DNA from: Flavisericum labens
GTDB taxonomy: Bacteria; Bacteroidota; Bacteroidia; Flavobacteriales; Flavobacteriaceae
Direction of reading: 5' to 3'
DNA: 64,000 bases
Assembly (NCBI RefSeq): GCF_045446075.1
Contig: NZ_JBJJBQ010000007.1
Location: 1 to 64,000, forward strand
Positions 52,603-62,011 of the stretch are shown here, one piece after another. Both the position numbers and the translations under genes were made by a program. Numbering within the stretch: position 1 is the first letter of the stretch; each line of letters opens with the position of its first letter. Below the pieces are notes generated by a model that saw only the letters and a program-made list of their open reading frames with translations, made no database searches and had not been told where the DNA came from.

Positions 52603-53637
52603 TCACCAACCGCGTTTCTTCTTCAACAAATTATGAATGAAGTTTAATTTATTAAAAACTGGTATTGGCACCACAAATGGGTAAATATCTGGTAAGCCCA
52701 TGGAACGATTCAAACTGTTAACAGCCGATGTTAACGCTATGCTACTTTCAAAAATAGTATTAAAACTATTGGTTTGATAAGGATTTACACACCGCGTTGC
52801 ATCTATTTCTTGGTTTTGCGTTTGATTTGATGAAAATGAAACACCTATGGCATAACCTGTTTCTAAGGTATCCATAATATGAAGGTAATGCGCCCACGTT
52901 TCGGCCCAATCTTCCCATGGGTGTGAAGTTGAATATTTACTAATAAAACTGAGATTCCAATTATTTGGTGCACCATTGCTGTAGTAATATTTTAATGCCT
53001 GATTATAATCTTGGTATTCGTCTCCAAACAATTTTCTGAACTCGTATATGTCGTCATTATAATCAAAACATAATGACCAGTAGTAATGTCCAATTTCGTG
53101 CCTAAAGTGTCCTAACAACGTTCTATAAGGTTCGTCCATTTGCTTTTTCAAAAATTCTCTATGTACTGAGTCTGCTTCAGAAAGCAAAATAGTAATAACC
53201 CCGTCGGCATGACCAGTCATTAAATTTTTGTTGTTGTTGACCGATAAAAAATCAAATGCAATACCAGCACTATTTTTAATTTTTGACTCTAACGGTAAAT
53301 TCAATTTTGCAAGTTGATAAACCAAACGGTGTTTGGCTATTTCCAATTTTTTCCACTTTTTAAAATTTTCAACGTCACTCTCCCCAGGTACTTGTCTGTT
53401 TAATTGGCATGCTTTGCACATCGTTTGGCTTCCGTCATCTTCAATCAACCAATTGCATACGGCATATTTATGATTACTACAAAACTTAAGATTATTGCTA
53501 AAGTTGTTGTTATACCTATTTGGAATAACAAACCTATCGCTCTCAAAATGATAGCCTAGTGTGTTTCCGCAGTTAACGCACTGTGAGTTTTCAAAGAAAA
53601 TAGTAGCAGTACAATTAGGGCAGTTAAAAATCTTCAT
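52603..53637 (-). CDS. Putative zinc-binding metallopeptidase
   Basis: A 344-residue protein. The ATG at 53637 starts MKIFNCPNCTATIFFENSQC, a zinc ribbon with Cys6, Cys9, Cys20, Cys23; a second cysteine set (Cys53, Cys61, Cys74, Cys77) follows. The catalytic motif HEIGH is at 180-184 (His180, Glu181, His184), with a downstream SHPWEDWAETWAHYLH that likely supplies the third ligand. The layout fits the bacterial zinc-binding metallopeptidase family typified by two ribbons followed by a gluzincin core. It has no signal peptide, so is cytoplasmic. Its substrate is unknown. Confidence 0.82.
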   Translation of the reverse strand: MKIFNCPNCTATIFFENSQCVNCGNTLGYHFESDRFVIPNRYNNNFSNNLKFCSNHKYAVCNWLIEDDGSQTMCKACQLNRQVPGESDVENFKKWKKLEIAKHRLVYQLAKLNLPLESKIKNSAGIAFDFLSVNNNKNLMTGHADGVITILLSEADSVHREFLKKQMDEPYRTLLGHFRHEIGHYYWSLCFDYNDDIYEFRKLFGDEYQDYNQALKYYYSNGAPNNWNLSFISKYSTSHPWEDWAETWAHYLHIMDTLETGYAIGVSFSSNQTQNQEIDATRCVNPYQTNSFNTIFESSIALTSAVNSLNRSMGLPDIYPFVVPIPVFNKLNFIHNLLKKKRGW

Positions 53638-53688
53638 ATCACAAAGATAAATTTTTATGTTTCCGCTTTTCAAATCCTACAAACAAAA

Positions 53689-53714
53689 AAAGCACCTAAA
53701 AAAAGGTGCCTTCG
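53689..53714 (-). terminator. Hairpin terminator between YceI and the metallopeptidase genes
   Basis: GCACCT and AGGTGC pair around AAAAAA, with flanking A-rich (T-rich on the minus strand) sequence suited to the YceI transcript. Confidence 0.6.
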
Positions 53715-53756
53715 TTGCTATTAATCAGTCTTAATTTTTCTTTTTAAGCAATCATA

Positions 53757-54335
53757 TTAGAACTGTAAATCTGCTACCAAATCAAATTCATCGTAAATGG
53801 CTTTGTCTTTAAGTCCATCAAAAAAGCTTGTTGAACCATAACGGACGTCGTACTTTGATCTATCAACTTTTAAAGATGCCGTAGCTTTACTTCCGTATAT
53901 TGAAATAGTAAAATCGACCGGATTTGTTTTTCCCTTAATGGTTAAATCACCAGTAACGTCGTAGGCATTTTTCCCTGAAGACACTACTTTTTTGAATACC
54001 AATTTGGCTGTTGGGTGGTTTTCAACACCAAAAAAATCATCAGACTTTAAATGGCCATCAAGTTTTCCTTTGTATTCACCTTCTAAATCTGTTGAGTTTA
54101 TGGTGGTCATATCGATAACAAACTCCCCTCCTACCAATTTTTCATCTTCAAAAGCCAAAGTACCTGATTTAATTTCAATAGTTCCTTCGTGAGAACCGGT
54201 TACTTTATAACCTTTCCAAACCAATTTACTTTCTTCGATTTTTACTTCTTTTTTTACGACATCAATTTCGGTAAACGAAAATGCTGCAAATGCCATTATG
54301 GCTATTAATCCTATCTTTTTTACTGTACTTTTCAT
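53757..54335 (-). CDS. YceI-family periplasmic protein
   Basis: A 192-residue exported lipocalin-like protein (signal peptide about 1-22, KKIGLIAIMAFAAFSF). It carries the YceI strands ESKLVWKGYKVTGSHEGTIE, LVGGEFVIDMTTINSTDLEG, KSDDFFGVENHPTAKLVFKK, then GDLTIKGKTNPVDFTI. YceI proteins bind isoprenoid-type ligands in a beta-barrel. It is 102 bp downstream of a Crp/Fnr regulator on the same strand, which may control it. Confidence 0.92.
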   Translation of the reverse strand: MKSTVKKIGLIAIMAFAAFSFTEIDVVKKEVKIEESKLVWKGYKVTGSHEGTIEIKSGTLAFEDEKLVGGEFVIDMTTINSTDLEGEYKGKLDGHLKSDDFFGVENHPTAKLVFKKVVSSGKNAYDVTGDLTIKGKTNPVDFTISIYGSKATASLKVDRSKYDVRYGSTSFFDGLKDKAIYDEFDLVADLQF

Positions 54336-54437
54336 TGTATATTGTATTTATTGTTTAATTACAATGCAAATATCAGGAAGAAAAAGGGCATATAAAATGA
54401 AGTAGTTTAACAAATGATGTTAATCTAGTTTAACATC

Positions 54438-55022
54438 TCAGTCTTCCAATGCAATTTCACTTTTAATTTTAGATAAGAATTCTTTGGTAATGCCCAAATA
54501 TGATGCTGTCATATACTGCGGAATACGCTGTTCTATATCAGGATATTGGTTTTTAAAATATAGATAACGGTCTTTTGCCGGAAGGCTAAAATTTCTAATT
54601 ATACGCTTTTGTGAGGATGCAAAGGCACGTTCTATGATTTGTCTAAAAAAGCGCTCTAGTTTTGGTATTTTGGTGTAAAGTTCTTCAATAGAATCGTGAT
54701 GAAACAAAATCAATTCCGTGTTCTCAACACATTGCACATTAAAATCGGCTGGTGTTTGGGTAATGAAACTGCCCATATCGCCAGTCCACCAGTTTTCAAT
54801 AGAAAACATGACGATGTGCTCCTGCCCTTCCTCATCCATATGAAACATTTTGGTGCAGCCAGAAACCACAAAACACTCAATTTTACAGATATCACCTTGT
54901 TGAATAACATATTGCCCTTTTAAATATTTTCTGTAAGTGACTTTAGATTCCAAAAAAGTTTCTTCATCCCTAGTTAAGCTTACGTGATTTCCAATATAAT
55001 CTAAAAGTGGTTTTATGTTCAT
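54438..55022 (-). CDS. Crp/Fnr-family transcriptional regulator
   Basis: A 194-residue protein with an N-terminal cyclic-nucleotide-binding-type barrel (about 20-120: GQYVIQQGDICKIECFVVSG, EEGQEHIVMFSIENWWTGD) and a C-terminal winged-helix whose recognition region is YMTASYLGITKEFLSKIKS. There is no cysteine cluster for an iron-sulfur sensor, so it is not an FNR oxygen sensor. It is divergent from the MFS gene (99 bp) and upstream of YceI. Effector unknown. Confidence 0.9.
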   Translation of the reverse strand: MNIKPLLDYIGNHVSLTRDEETFLESKVTYRKYLKGQYVIQQGDICKIECFVVSGCTKMFHMDEEGQEHIVMFSIENWWTGDMGSFITQTPADFNVQCVENTELILFHHDSIEELYTKIPKLERFFRQIIERAFASSQKRIIRNFSLPAKDRYLYFKNQYPDIEQRIPQYMTASYLGITKEFLSKIKSEIALED

Positions 55023-55109
55023 TATGGTGCTTTAGTTTCTCATCAAATTTAGTAATAATAGCATTGTGTTAATAAATGGTTAATCGATTTTTTAAGAATT
55101 TTATTCCTG

Positions 55110-55117
55110 TAATTTTG
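55110..55117 (+). promoter_or_regulatory. Candidate -7 element of the MFS gene
   Basis: TAATTTTG matches TAnnTTTG only 4 bases before the ATG at 55122, which would give an almost leaderless transcript. A T-rich stretch at about 20 bp upstream could be the other element. Confidence 0.35.
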
Positions 55118-55121
55118 CGGC

Positions 55122-56330
55122 ATGGAAAAACCCCAAGATTTTAAGTTTGAATTTGTAGCCTTAATGGCGTCTTTAATGTCTATCGTAGCCCTGTCGATTG
55201 ATGCCTTATTGCCTGCATTGCCTGAAATTGGAGCATCATTGGGCGTTACTAACCCAGCCGATAACCAATTGCTTATTACCATGATTTTTTTAGGTATTGG
55301 TTTTGGTCAGTTGATTTTAGGGCCGTTATCCGATAGTTTTGGAAGAAAACCTTTAGTATATGCAGGTTTTGTAATTTTTATAATAGCGAGCATTATTTGC
55401 GTTACCACAGAAAATTTCGAATGGATGATTGTGGGCAGAACCTTGCAGGGTTTCGGATTGGCATCGGCTAGAACAATAAGTATATCGATGGTTAGGGATG
55501 AATTTAGTGGTGATTATATGGCTAAAATCATTTCGTTTATTGTTATGTTTTTTCTTTTGATACCAGTAATCGCGCCAACACTCGGGCAATTTTTGATGCA
55601 GTTTTTCAATTGGGAGTCTATATTCTATTTCAACTTGATTTTTGGAGTTATCATCATGGTTTGGTTCTGGTTAAGACAACCTGAAACATTGAATAAAGAA
55701 AAGCGCATTAAATTTTCGTCGAGTTTGTTTATTGACGGCACCAAAGAGTTTTTCAAAAACACCGATGCTATTGCGTTTACATTGATTTCTGGATTTATAA
55801 CAGGTTCTTTTATGGTGTATTTAAGTACCTCGCAACAAATATTTCAAGAACAATATAACCTGGCAGAAATGTTTCCTTATATATTTGCTAGTTTAGCCAT
55901 TTCTATTGGTCTGGCCACATTTTTAAACAGTCAGCTAGTTGTTAGATTTGGTATGCTCCGCATCGCATTTATTGCCTGTATTGCTTATGCCCTAATTTCG
56001 GTGTTGTATGTATTACTATTTTGGTCTGGAATTAACCCTAGTATCCATATTCTAATAGCCTTTTTTGGGATGCAATTTTTTGCCGTGGGTTTCCTTTTTG
56101 GTAACTTAAGAGCATTGGCCATGCAGCCTTTGGGGCATATTGCGGGAATAGGCGCTGCTATAAATGGTTTCTTATCGACCGTATTGGCTGTACCTATTGC
56201 CAATTATATCGGTAGTTTTGTAGAGTCTTCGGTTTTACCTTTGTTTATAGGCTTTTCGGTGTTTGGAATCTTGTCATTACTCGTTTTTATATACCTAAAA
56301 AAACGTAAGCCCGTTGTGAATTTAGCTTAG
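55122..56330 (+). CDS. Bcr/CflA-type MFS drug exporter
   Basis: A 402-residue 12-helix permease. The signature between helices 2 and 3 is GQLILGPLSDSFGRKPLVYA, with YMAKIISFIVMFFLLIPVIA for helices 4-5 and a central loop at about 190-210. The family exports bicyclomycin, chloramphenicol-like drugs or sulfonamides, but many are of unknown substrate. It is divergent from the Crp/Fnr regulator, a common layout for control. Confidence 0.9.
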   Translation: MEKPQDFKFEFVALMASLMSIVALSIDALLPALPEIGASLGVTNPADNQLLITMIFLGIGFGQLILGPLSDSFGRKPLVYAGFVIFIIASIICVTTENFEWMIVGRTLQGFGLASARTISISMVRDEFSGDYMAKIISFIVMFFLLIPVIAPTLGQFLMQFFNWESIFYFNLIFGVIIMVWFWLRQPETLNKEKRIKFSSSLFIDGTKEFFKNTDAIAFTLISGFITGSFMVYLSTSQQIFQEQYNLAEMFPYIFASLAISIGLATFLNSQLVVRFGMLRIAFIACIAYALISVLYVLLFWSGINPSIHILIAFFGMQFFAVGFLFGNLRALAMQPLGHIAGIGAAINGFLSTVLAVPIANYIGSFVESSVLPLFIGFSVFGILSLLVFIYLKKRKPVVNLA

Positions 56331-56359
56331 ATTTGTTTTTTGTAACGTTAAAAAAAAGT

Positions 56360-56884
56360 TTATAAATACCGTTCTTTTATAATATCCATGTGCCATTGGT
56401 AATGCCCCAAAACAATAAAAGCAGCGACTCTTGCAGACATTGTATTTCCACTTACGTTCCCTATTAAACTTAAGTCTTCTTCATTTAAAGAATCAAGCAG
56501 GGTTATAAAACTTAAGCGTACCGTTTTAAATTCTGCCATAAGAGACTCAACACTTTTATTTTTCGCATTTGAAGGTTTTATATAATCATTTTGTTCAAAC
56601 CCAGGAAAAGGCGTTTTATCTTGCCTTGCTATGCAAAAGCAACGGTATTGAAAGATACGCTCGGTATCAATGAGATGCTGAAAAACCTCTTTAACATTCC
56701 ATTTTTCATGGGCGTAAGCATGGTTCAATTTAATAATGGGAATATTTTGAAAGAAATTAGAAACGTTATTGAAACCCTCTTTAAAGCCTTCACGCAAAGT
56801 GATTTCTTTGGGAATCAAATCCAAATACGTCTTGTAAAAATCACTATATTCCGATTGGTTTATATCCGTAATTTTCATAATCAA
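56360..56884 (-). CDS. DinB family protein
   Basis: A 174-residue four-helix bundle of the DinB/YfiT superfamily. Putative metal ligands are His in FQHLIDTERIFQYRCF (about 70) and two His near the end (VLGHYQWHMDIIKER), the standard triad. Members act as metal-dependent thiol transferases or hydrolases; function here is unknown. ATG at 56878 (MKITD) is an equal alternative. It converges on the MFS gene. Confidence 0.85.
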   Translation of the reverse strand: MIMKITDINQSEYSDFYKTYLDLIPKEITLREGFKEGFNNVSNFFQNIPIIKLNHAYAHEKWNVKEVFQHLIDTERIFQYRCFCIARQDKTPFPGFEQNDYIKPSNAKNKSVESLMAEFKTVRLSFITLLDSLNEEDLSLIGNVSGNTMSARVAAFIVLGHYQWHMDIIKERYL

Positions 56885-56995
56885 TCTATTTAGTTTAGCA
56901 TGATTAATAAAGTTACGAATTTATGCCCTTTAAGTACGAGTTTGGCTTTTGTTTTATTTAAAATTAAAAGTATTTCTTCGAAAAAAAACATCTTT

Positions 56996-58768
56996 TTAAA
57001 TCTTGGCTTGGTAGGTATACAAATCGTAATACCTGCCATTTAAAGCGATAAGTTCATCATGTGTACCGCGTTCAACAATGCGGCCCGCTTCAACCACTAA
57101 AATCTGGTCGGCTTTACGGATGGTACTCAATCTATGTGCGATAACAATGGTAGTTCTATTTTTAACGAGTTGTCCTAAACTTTTTTGAATAAGGGCTTCA
57201 CTCTCCGTATCTAAATTAGACGTGGCTTCATCTAAAATAATAATTTTCGGATTGGCCAATATAGCACGTGCAATGGCCAAACGTTGCCGCTGTCCGCCAG
57301 AAAGTTTAACACCGCGTTCGCCAATAAGCGTTTCCAATCCATTGTCAAATCTATCGGTAAATTCATTGACGAATGCTGCTTTTACAGCGTTTTGAAGCTC
57401 TTCTTCTGATGCATTAGGTCTTGGAAACATAATATTTTCCCTTATGGTACCTTCAAATAAAAATTCATCCTGAAGAACAACACCAAGATATTTACGATAA
57501 CTCTCCAGCTTAACTTGCGACAAATCTTGCTTGTCGATAGTCACCTTACCTGATTTGGGGTTTAAAAACGTAGCCGACAGCCCCGCAATAGTCGATTTTC
57601 CAGAGCCCGAACTGCCCACCAAGGCTGTTACAGAACCAGCAGGTGCTTTAAAACTAATGTTGTGAATCACATCTTTGTCGGTTTCATAAGCAAACGAAAC
57701 ATTGTTAAATTCTATATCACCTTTTAAAGTTTCCAATTGAATATTTCTATCGGTGTCATCAGCTTCGGCAGCCATATTCATTAATTCTTCTGTGCGGTCC
57801 AATCCTGCTAAGGCCTCGGTAAGCTGGCTACCAATATTGCTCATTTGTACAATGGGCGCAATCATAAATCCTAAAATCAATGTGAAAAATAGAAAATCAC
57901 CGGTCGTCATTTCGGCCTGCATCATATAATAGCCACCAATACCCATAATACCTGTGGTGGCCACACCAATTAAAAAGGTTGAAGAGCTAGTCATAAAAGC
58001 CGTAGCAGTTAAACTCTTCTTTACATTTTGGTACAGTTTATCGACACCTTCCTCGAACACTTGGTTTTCTTGGGCTTCGGCATTAAACGCTTTTATAACG
58101 CGAACACCTGCTAAGGTTTCGGTGAGCCTACCTTTTACTTCGGCGTTTATTTTACCGCGGGTTCTAAAAATCGGACGAATATATTTAAAGGCCCGAAGTG
58201 CGATATACCCAAAAATGGATAGGGGCACGAATACAAAAAGCGTCATCCACGGGTTTATTTTTATTAAAATAATCAATGAAACGATGGCCGTAAAAGATCC
58301 ACCAACCAACTGAACCAAGCCGGTTCCTATAAGGTTTCGAACACCTTCAACGTCACTCATAATACGAGAAACTAAAGCCCCCGATTTTGCATTATCGAAA
58401 AAACTAATGGGTAACGACAATACTTTTTTCTGAACCTGTGCCCGCAATTCACTAATTAAATACTGGGCCTGTACGCTTAAAATTCGTGTAAGCGAAAACG
58501 AGGTCACGGCTTGTATCAATATCGCCGAAAGCACGATGGCCACTAAGGTATACACTTGGCTGATGTCTTTACTCGGCACCACGTCATCCAACAACACCTT
58601 ACTCTGCCAAGGTAATACTAAACCGGCTAAACTTCTAATGACGATAAGGATTAAGCCAAGAAATACCAAGTTACGCCGTGGCCAAATAATGGTTTTAAAG
58701 GCCTGCGCCATGGTAACTTTAGATTTGGAATCGCCTTTATTTTCTATGGATGGCTTTAGGTGTTTCAT
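56996..58768 (-). CDS. ABC exporter, fused permease and ATPase (MsbA-like)
   Basis: A 590-residue half-transporter: six-helix permease (about 30-320) and an ATPase domain with Walker A LVGSSGSGKSTIAG (near 385), signature LSGGQRQRLAIARA and Walker B KIIILDEATSNLD. The N terminus (MAQAFKTIIWPRRNLVFLGL) is cytoplasmic. It forms a homodimer that flips lipids or drugs out of the inner leaflet; in Bacteroidota such proteins are often annotated as MsbA. No operon partner is evident. The exact substrate is unknown. Confidence 0.93.
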   Translation of the reverse strand: MKHLKPSIENKGDSKSKVTMAQAFKTIIWPRRNLVFLGLILIVIRSLAGLVLPWQSKVLLDDVVPSKDISQVYTLVAIVLSAILIQAVTSFSLTRILSVQAQYLISELRAQVQKKVLSLPISFFDNAKSGALVSRIMSDVEGVRNLIGTGLVQLVGGSFTAIVSLIILIKINPWMTLFVFVPLSIFGYIALRAFKYIRPIFRTRGKINAEVKGRLTETLAGVRVIKAFNAEAQENQVFEEGVDKLYQNVKKSLTATAFMTSSSTFLIGVATTGIMGIGGYYMMQAEMTTGDFLFFTLILGFMIAPIVQMSNIGSQLTEALAGLDRTEELMNMAAEADDTDRNIQLETLKGDIEFNNVSFAYETDKDVIHNISFKAPAGSVTALVGSSGSGKSTIAGLSATFLNPKSGKVTIDKQDLSQVKLESYRKYLGVVLQDEFLFEGTIRENIMFPRPNASEEELQNAVKAAFVNEFTDRFDNGLETLIGERGVKLSGGQRQRLAIARAILANPKIIILDEATSNLDTESEALIQKSLGQLVKNRTTIVIAHRLSTIRKADQILVVEAGRIVERGTHDELIALNGRYYDLYTYQAKI

Positions 58769-58922
58769 CTTAATTTATTTAAACATAAACAAACAGCTAA
58801 ATTAGTTATTCTGAGTATTGAATAACACCATAGGCTGAAATTATAATCCAAAAGTTGTTAAACATTTTTGTTTGTTAGTCTTTAAGTATATTTGATAACC
58901 CGTTGTGCATTTTAATAAAATT

Positions 58923-59035
58923 CGTCAATTCGAGTGAATTTCACGACAGAATGAGTGAAATTTATATCGAAAAAAAATTATCTAACAAGCGGTTCTCGAT
59001 ACGATTTTTCGTTCCTCAAAATCACTCGAACTGAC
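58923..59035. repeat. Palindromic (REP-like) element
   Basis: CGTCAATTCGAGTGAATTT (58923-58941) pairs with AAATCACTCGAACTGACG (59018-59035) in inverted orientation with one mismatch and one indel, with a second internal pair (TCGAAAAAA/TTTTTCG-like). The remaining bases of the 58769-59113 gap are AT-rich without a gene. Confidence 0.6.
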
Positions 59036-59113
59036 GTCTAAACTAAGCTTTATGTTCAAAATGTACAACGGATTTCATTAGTCTAGTCCTATACTTTATT
59101 AAACACCGAACTC

Positions 59114-59902
59114 ATGGAAAAAAGCATATTTGAAATCACCAAAATGGACTGCCCTTCGGAAGAGAATTTAATCCGCATGAAACTAGATGGCATCTCCAGT
59201 ATTAAACATTTGGACTTTGATATTCCCAATAGAACCTTGGCTGTTTTTCACGATGGGCAAATGGAACATATCGAAAAAGCCATTATCGAACTGAATTTAG
59301 GCGGTAAAAGGCGCTCTACAGAACAAACCGAAACTGTCGCCTTTGCTGAGACTAAAAATCAAAAAACATTACTTTGGACCGTTCTTGCTATTAATTTTGT
59401 GTTTTTCCTGATTGAAATGAGCACGGGCTTAATCTCAAAATCGATGGGCTTGGTGGCCGATAGTCTAGATATGCTGGCCGACTCGTTTGTTTACGGCATA
59501 AGTTTATTTGCTGTTGGTGGTACTTTGGTGCTAAAAAAGCGCATTGCCAAGCTCGCTGGGTATTTTCAAATCACGCTTGCGGTAATTGGGTTTATAGAGG
59601 TTTTAAGACGCTTTTTTGGCGCAGAAAAACTCCCTGATTTTACTACTATGATTGTGGTTTCCATATTGGCGTTAATCGCCAATGGCATTTGCCTTTACTT
59701 GTTACAGAAATCGAAAAGTAAGGAAGAAGCCCATATGAAAGCCAGTATGATTTTCACCTCCAACGATGTTATTATCAATTTAGGAGTGATTACTGCAGGG
59801 CTTTTGGTAAATTGGTTACACTCTAACAAGCCCGATTTGATTATAGGTTCCATCGTATTTGTTTTGGTGGTACAAGGGGGTATACGTATTTTGAAGTTGT
59901 GA
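59114..59902 (+). CDS. Cation diffusion facilitator-family transporter with N-terminal metal-like domain
   Basis: A 262-residue protein: the first ~70 residues (KMDCPSEENLIRMKLDGISS, IKHLDFDIPNRTLAVFHDG) resemble a ferredoxin-like HMA domain, with one Cys in place of a CxxC pair. Six helices follow; TM2 region has VADSLDMLADSFVYGISLFA with the DxxxD zinc-site pattern in the CDF style, and helix 5 ends near the GSIVFVLVVQGG terminus. The protein is short for a CDF (about 300), since the C-terminal cytoplasmic domain is missing. Metal specificity unknown. Confidence 0.82.
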   Translation: MEKSIFEITKMDCPSEENLIRMKLDGISSIKHLDFDIPNRTLAVFHDGQMEHIEKAIIELNLGGKRRSTEQTETVAFAETKNQKTLLWTVLAINFVFFLIEMSTGLISKSMGLVADSLDMLADSFVYGISLFAVGGTLVLKKRIAKLAGYFQITLAVIGFIEVLRRFFGAEKLPDFTTMIVVSILALIANGICLYLLQKSKSKEEAHMKASMIFTSNDVIINLGVITAGLLVNWLHSNKPDLIIGSIVFVLVVQGGIRILKL

Positions 59903-60186
59903 AGTAAACCCCAATATCTCTTTTATAGCTTACACAATAAAGAACAGCTTATTTAAAAAATTTTCGTTTTACTTTTAAATGATTTGTTAGTATATCATTT
60001 TTAGTTTAAGCAAATTACATTTTTGTAAATGTTTGATTACAAGATTATTAATTTTTTACTTAAAAAAAACTACTAAATTCACCTTGTTTAAGTTATTTTC
60101 TTACGTTATAAATTTTATATTTGTTCAAAATTGCCATAGATTAATTATAATTTTTGGTGAAAATTAACTATTTTAAAACAGAAAAA

Positions 60187-60483
60187 ATGATTAAAAAAAC
60201 ACTTAAATTAACATCTGTTGCATTTGCAGCATCAATTCTTTTAACTTCTTGTTACTCATACACAAGCGTAGTAGGTTCAGGTTCTCAAGGAAACAATGAA
60301 GTGACAAAGTGGAATCACTATTTAATTGGAGGATTAGCTCCTGTAGGCGTTTCAGATTCTAAACAGATGGCTAATGGTTCTGAAAACTATACTGTACACA
60401 CAAGACTTTCTTTTGTGAACGGATTAGTTTCCTCTATTACTTTTGGCTTGTATTCTCCAACAACCACAACTGTAAAGTATTAA
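60187..60483 (+). CDS. Bor-family lipoprotein
   Basis: A 98-residue lipoprotein; ATG at 60187 gives MIKKTLKLTSVAFAASILLT then the lipobox LTSC (Cys22). The mature part YSYTSVVGSGSQGNNEVTKW, NHYLIGGLAPVGVSDSKQMA, then LSFVNGLVSSITFGLYSPTT matches Bor-type proteins, known from lambda prophage as serum-resistance lipoproteins, but widely distributed in Bacteroidota. No phage genes are nearby, so no phage origin is inferred. A long hairpin follows 11 bp after the stop. Confidence 0.8.
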   Translation: MIKKTLKLTSVAFAASILLTSCYSYTSVVGSGSQGNNEVTKWNHYLIGGLAPVGVSDSKQMANGSENYTVHTRLSFVNGLVSSITFGLYSPTTTTVKY

Positions 60484-60493
60484 TTCAAAATAT

Positions 60494-60633
60494 AAAAGAG
60501 GCTGTCTAAAAAGTCTTGAACATTGTCAGTTTGAGCGCAGTCGAAAACATTAGTATGTTGATATTTAATGCATTTCGACTGCGCTCAATGTGACAAATTA
60601 GTTCAATTTAGACTTTTTAGACAGCCTCTTTTT
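60494..60633. repeat. Long near-perfect inverted repeat (hairpin of ~140 nt)
   Basis: AAAGAGGCTGTCTAAAAAGT (from 60495) pairs perfectly over 21 bp with the right arm ending CTTTTTAGACAGCCTCTTT (to 60631). The inner section GAGCGCAGTCGAAA (60533-60546) pairs with TTTCGACTGCGCTC (60573-60586). The ends carry T runs, so it may double as a terminator for the Bor-like gene. Its internal GAGCGCAGTCGAAA motif is typical of flavobacterial intergenic palindromes. Confidence 0.85.
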
Positions 60634-60642
60634 ATCATACAT

Positions 60643-60834
60643 ATGAAAAGATTATTACATATAGTTTCAATAATAGCTTCAATTGTTTTTGTTTATAATA
60701 TTTTTCAGATTTTATCGCTAGGTATTTCCAACCTAAGTAACTTTGGGTTTGGCGCTTTAATTGGAAAAGTGTTATTACTATTAGCTTCACTTTTTGTCGC
60801 TCTTAAAACTAGAAAACAAAAAAAGGAAGAGTAA
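60643..60834 (+). CDS. Small two-helix membrane protein
   Basis: A 63-residue protein starting at the ATG at 60643 (MKRLLHIVSIIASIVFVYNI). A longer ORF from 60568 would run through the inverted repeat and is rejected. It has two hydrophobic helices (about 4-22 and 35-52, FGALIGKVLLLLASLFVALK) and a basic tail RKQKKEE. No family is recognised. The start is only 10 bases from the hairpin T run. Confidence 0.55.
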   Translation: MKRLLHIVSIIASIVFVYNIFQILSLGISNLSNFGFGALIGKVLLLLASLFVALKTRKQKKEE

Positions 60835-60853
60835 AAATAGTTTATTATTCTTA

Positions 60854-62011
60854 TTACTTCGAATACTTTTTCTTTTTACTTCCCTCATACATCACATATT
60901 TTACCAATCTGGATTCCAGCTTCGCATTAAAAAGTTGGATTTTTCTGGACGGCCTTAAGCCTACATGTTTTAAAGCATCAAGGTTACTGGTAATAAACCA
61001 AGCATCGGTACCCGGGTAATTTTGTTTTAAGGTATCGCCAATATGGGCATAAAATTGTTCCATATCGATATTTAAACGTTCTCCGTAAGGTGGGTTAAAT
61101 ACCATGTGGAGTTTCTCCTCCCCGCCTTTTTGGGTCTTAAAGAAGTCTTCATGACTGATTTCAATAAAATCGTCCAATTGGGCGTTGCTTACATTTTCTT
61201 TGGCCTTGGCCACCGCACTTGGGGCTTTATCGTAGCCGATAATTTTATGGTGGAAATCGCGGGTTTTATTCAACAGCGATTCTTCTATTTTTTCAAATAA
61301 ATCGACATCCCAATCGGGCCAACGCTCAAAAGCAAACTCTTTACGCATTAAATTGGGCGGTATGTTACAGGCTAACATGGCGGCTTCAATTAAAATAGTA
61401 CCACTACCGCACATGGGGTCCATAAAATCAGATTGGCCGTCCCACCCCGAAAGCATGACCAAACCGGCCGCCAACACCTCGTTTATGGGCGCAATATTCG
61501 TAGCGGTTTTGTAACCACGTTTATGTAGGGAATCGCCCGACGAATCCAACGACACCGTACAACGGTTTCTATCGATGTGTATGTTTATTTTAAGGTCTGG
61601 AAATTTTAAATCGACATTGGGGCGCTGTCCATCGGTATCTCTAAATTTATCGACAATGGCATCTTTTGTTTTTTGGGCGATATAAAGCGAATGCGTAAAT
61701 AAATGCGAATGGATGGTGGCATCAATAGCCAAACTGCCTGTGGGCTTTAAATACTCGCCCCATTCCATGGCATAGATTTTATTGTATAAGTCTTTTTCGT
61801 TGTTGACATAAAAAGAATGGATGGGCTTTAAAATTTTAATGGCGGTGCGCACGCTTAAATTAGCTTTGTACATAAAACCTTTGTCGCCAACAAACGACAC
61901 GTTTCGCACGCCTTTTTTTATGTTTTGTGCTCCGAGTTGCTTGAGTTCGTTTTCTAATAAATCTTCAAAGCCAAATAAGGTTTTGGCCACCATGTTAAAA
62001 TTTTCTTCCAT
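60854..62011 (-). CDS. THUMP-domain class I RNA methyltransferase (RlmL N-terminal-like)
   Basis: A 385-residue enzyme with a THUMP RNA-binding domain (about 10-165) and a Rossmann methyltransferase domain. The AdoMet region is DFMDPMCGSGTILIEAA (near residue 190) and the catalytic NPPY motif is MVFNPPYGERL (near 308). It matches the G2445-type 23S rRNA guanine-N2 methyltransferase fold (half of RlmKL). It modifies rRNA during ribosome assembly in relatives; target here is inferred by family. It is divergent from the methyltransferase at 62238. Confidence 0.88.
   Translation of the reverse strand: MEENFNMVAKTLFGFEDLLENELKQLGAQNIKKGVRNVSFVGDKGFMYKANLSVRTAIKILKPIHSFYVNNEKDLYNKIYAMEWGEYLKPTGSLAIDATIHSHLFTHSLYIAQKTKDAIVDKFRDTDGQRPNVDLKFPDLKINIHIDRNRCTVSLDSSGDSLHKRGYKTATNIAPINEVLAAGLVMLSGWDGQSDFMDPMCGSGTILIEAAMLACNIPPNLMRKEFAFERWPDWDVDLFEKIEESLLNKTRDFHHKIIGYDKAPSAVAKAKENVSNAQLDDFIEISHEDFFKTQKGGEEKLHMVFNPPYGERLNIDMEQFYAHIGDTLKQNYPGTDAWFITSNLDALKHVGLRPSRKIQLFNAKLESRLVKYVMYEGSKKKKYSK

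Noticed and set aside
60187..60483. Bor-like lipoprotein as a prophage marker
   Set aside because: No other phage-type gene is found within the window; Bor-like proteins are common chromosomal lipoproteins in this phylum.
60568..60642. Extended N terminus (MHFDCAQCD...) for the small membrane protein
   Set aside because: These codons lie inside the right arm of the long inverted repeat; the ATG at 60643 is the more natural start.
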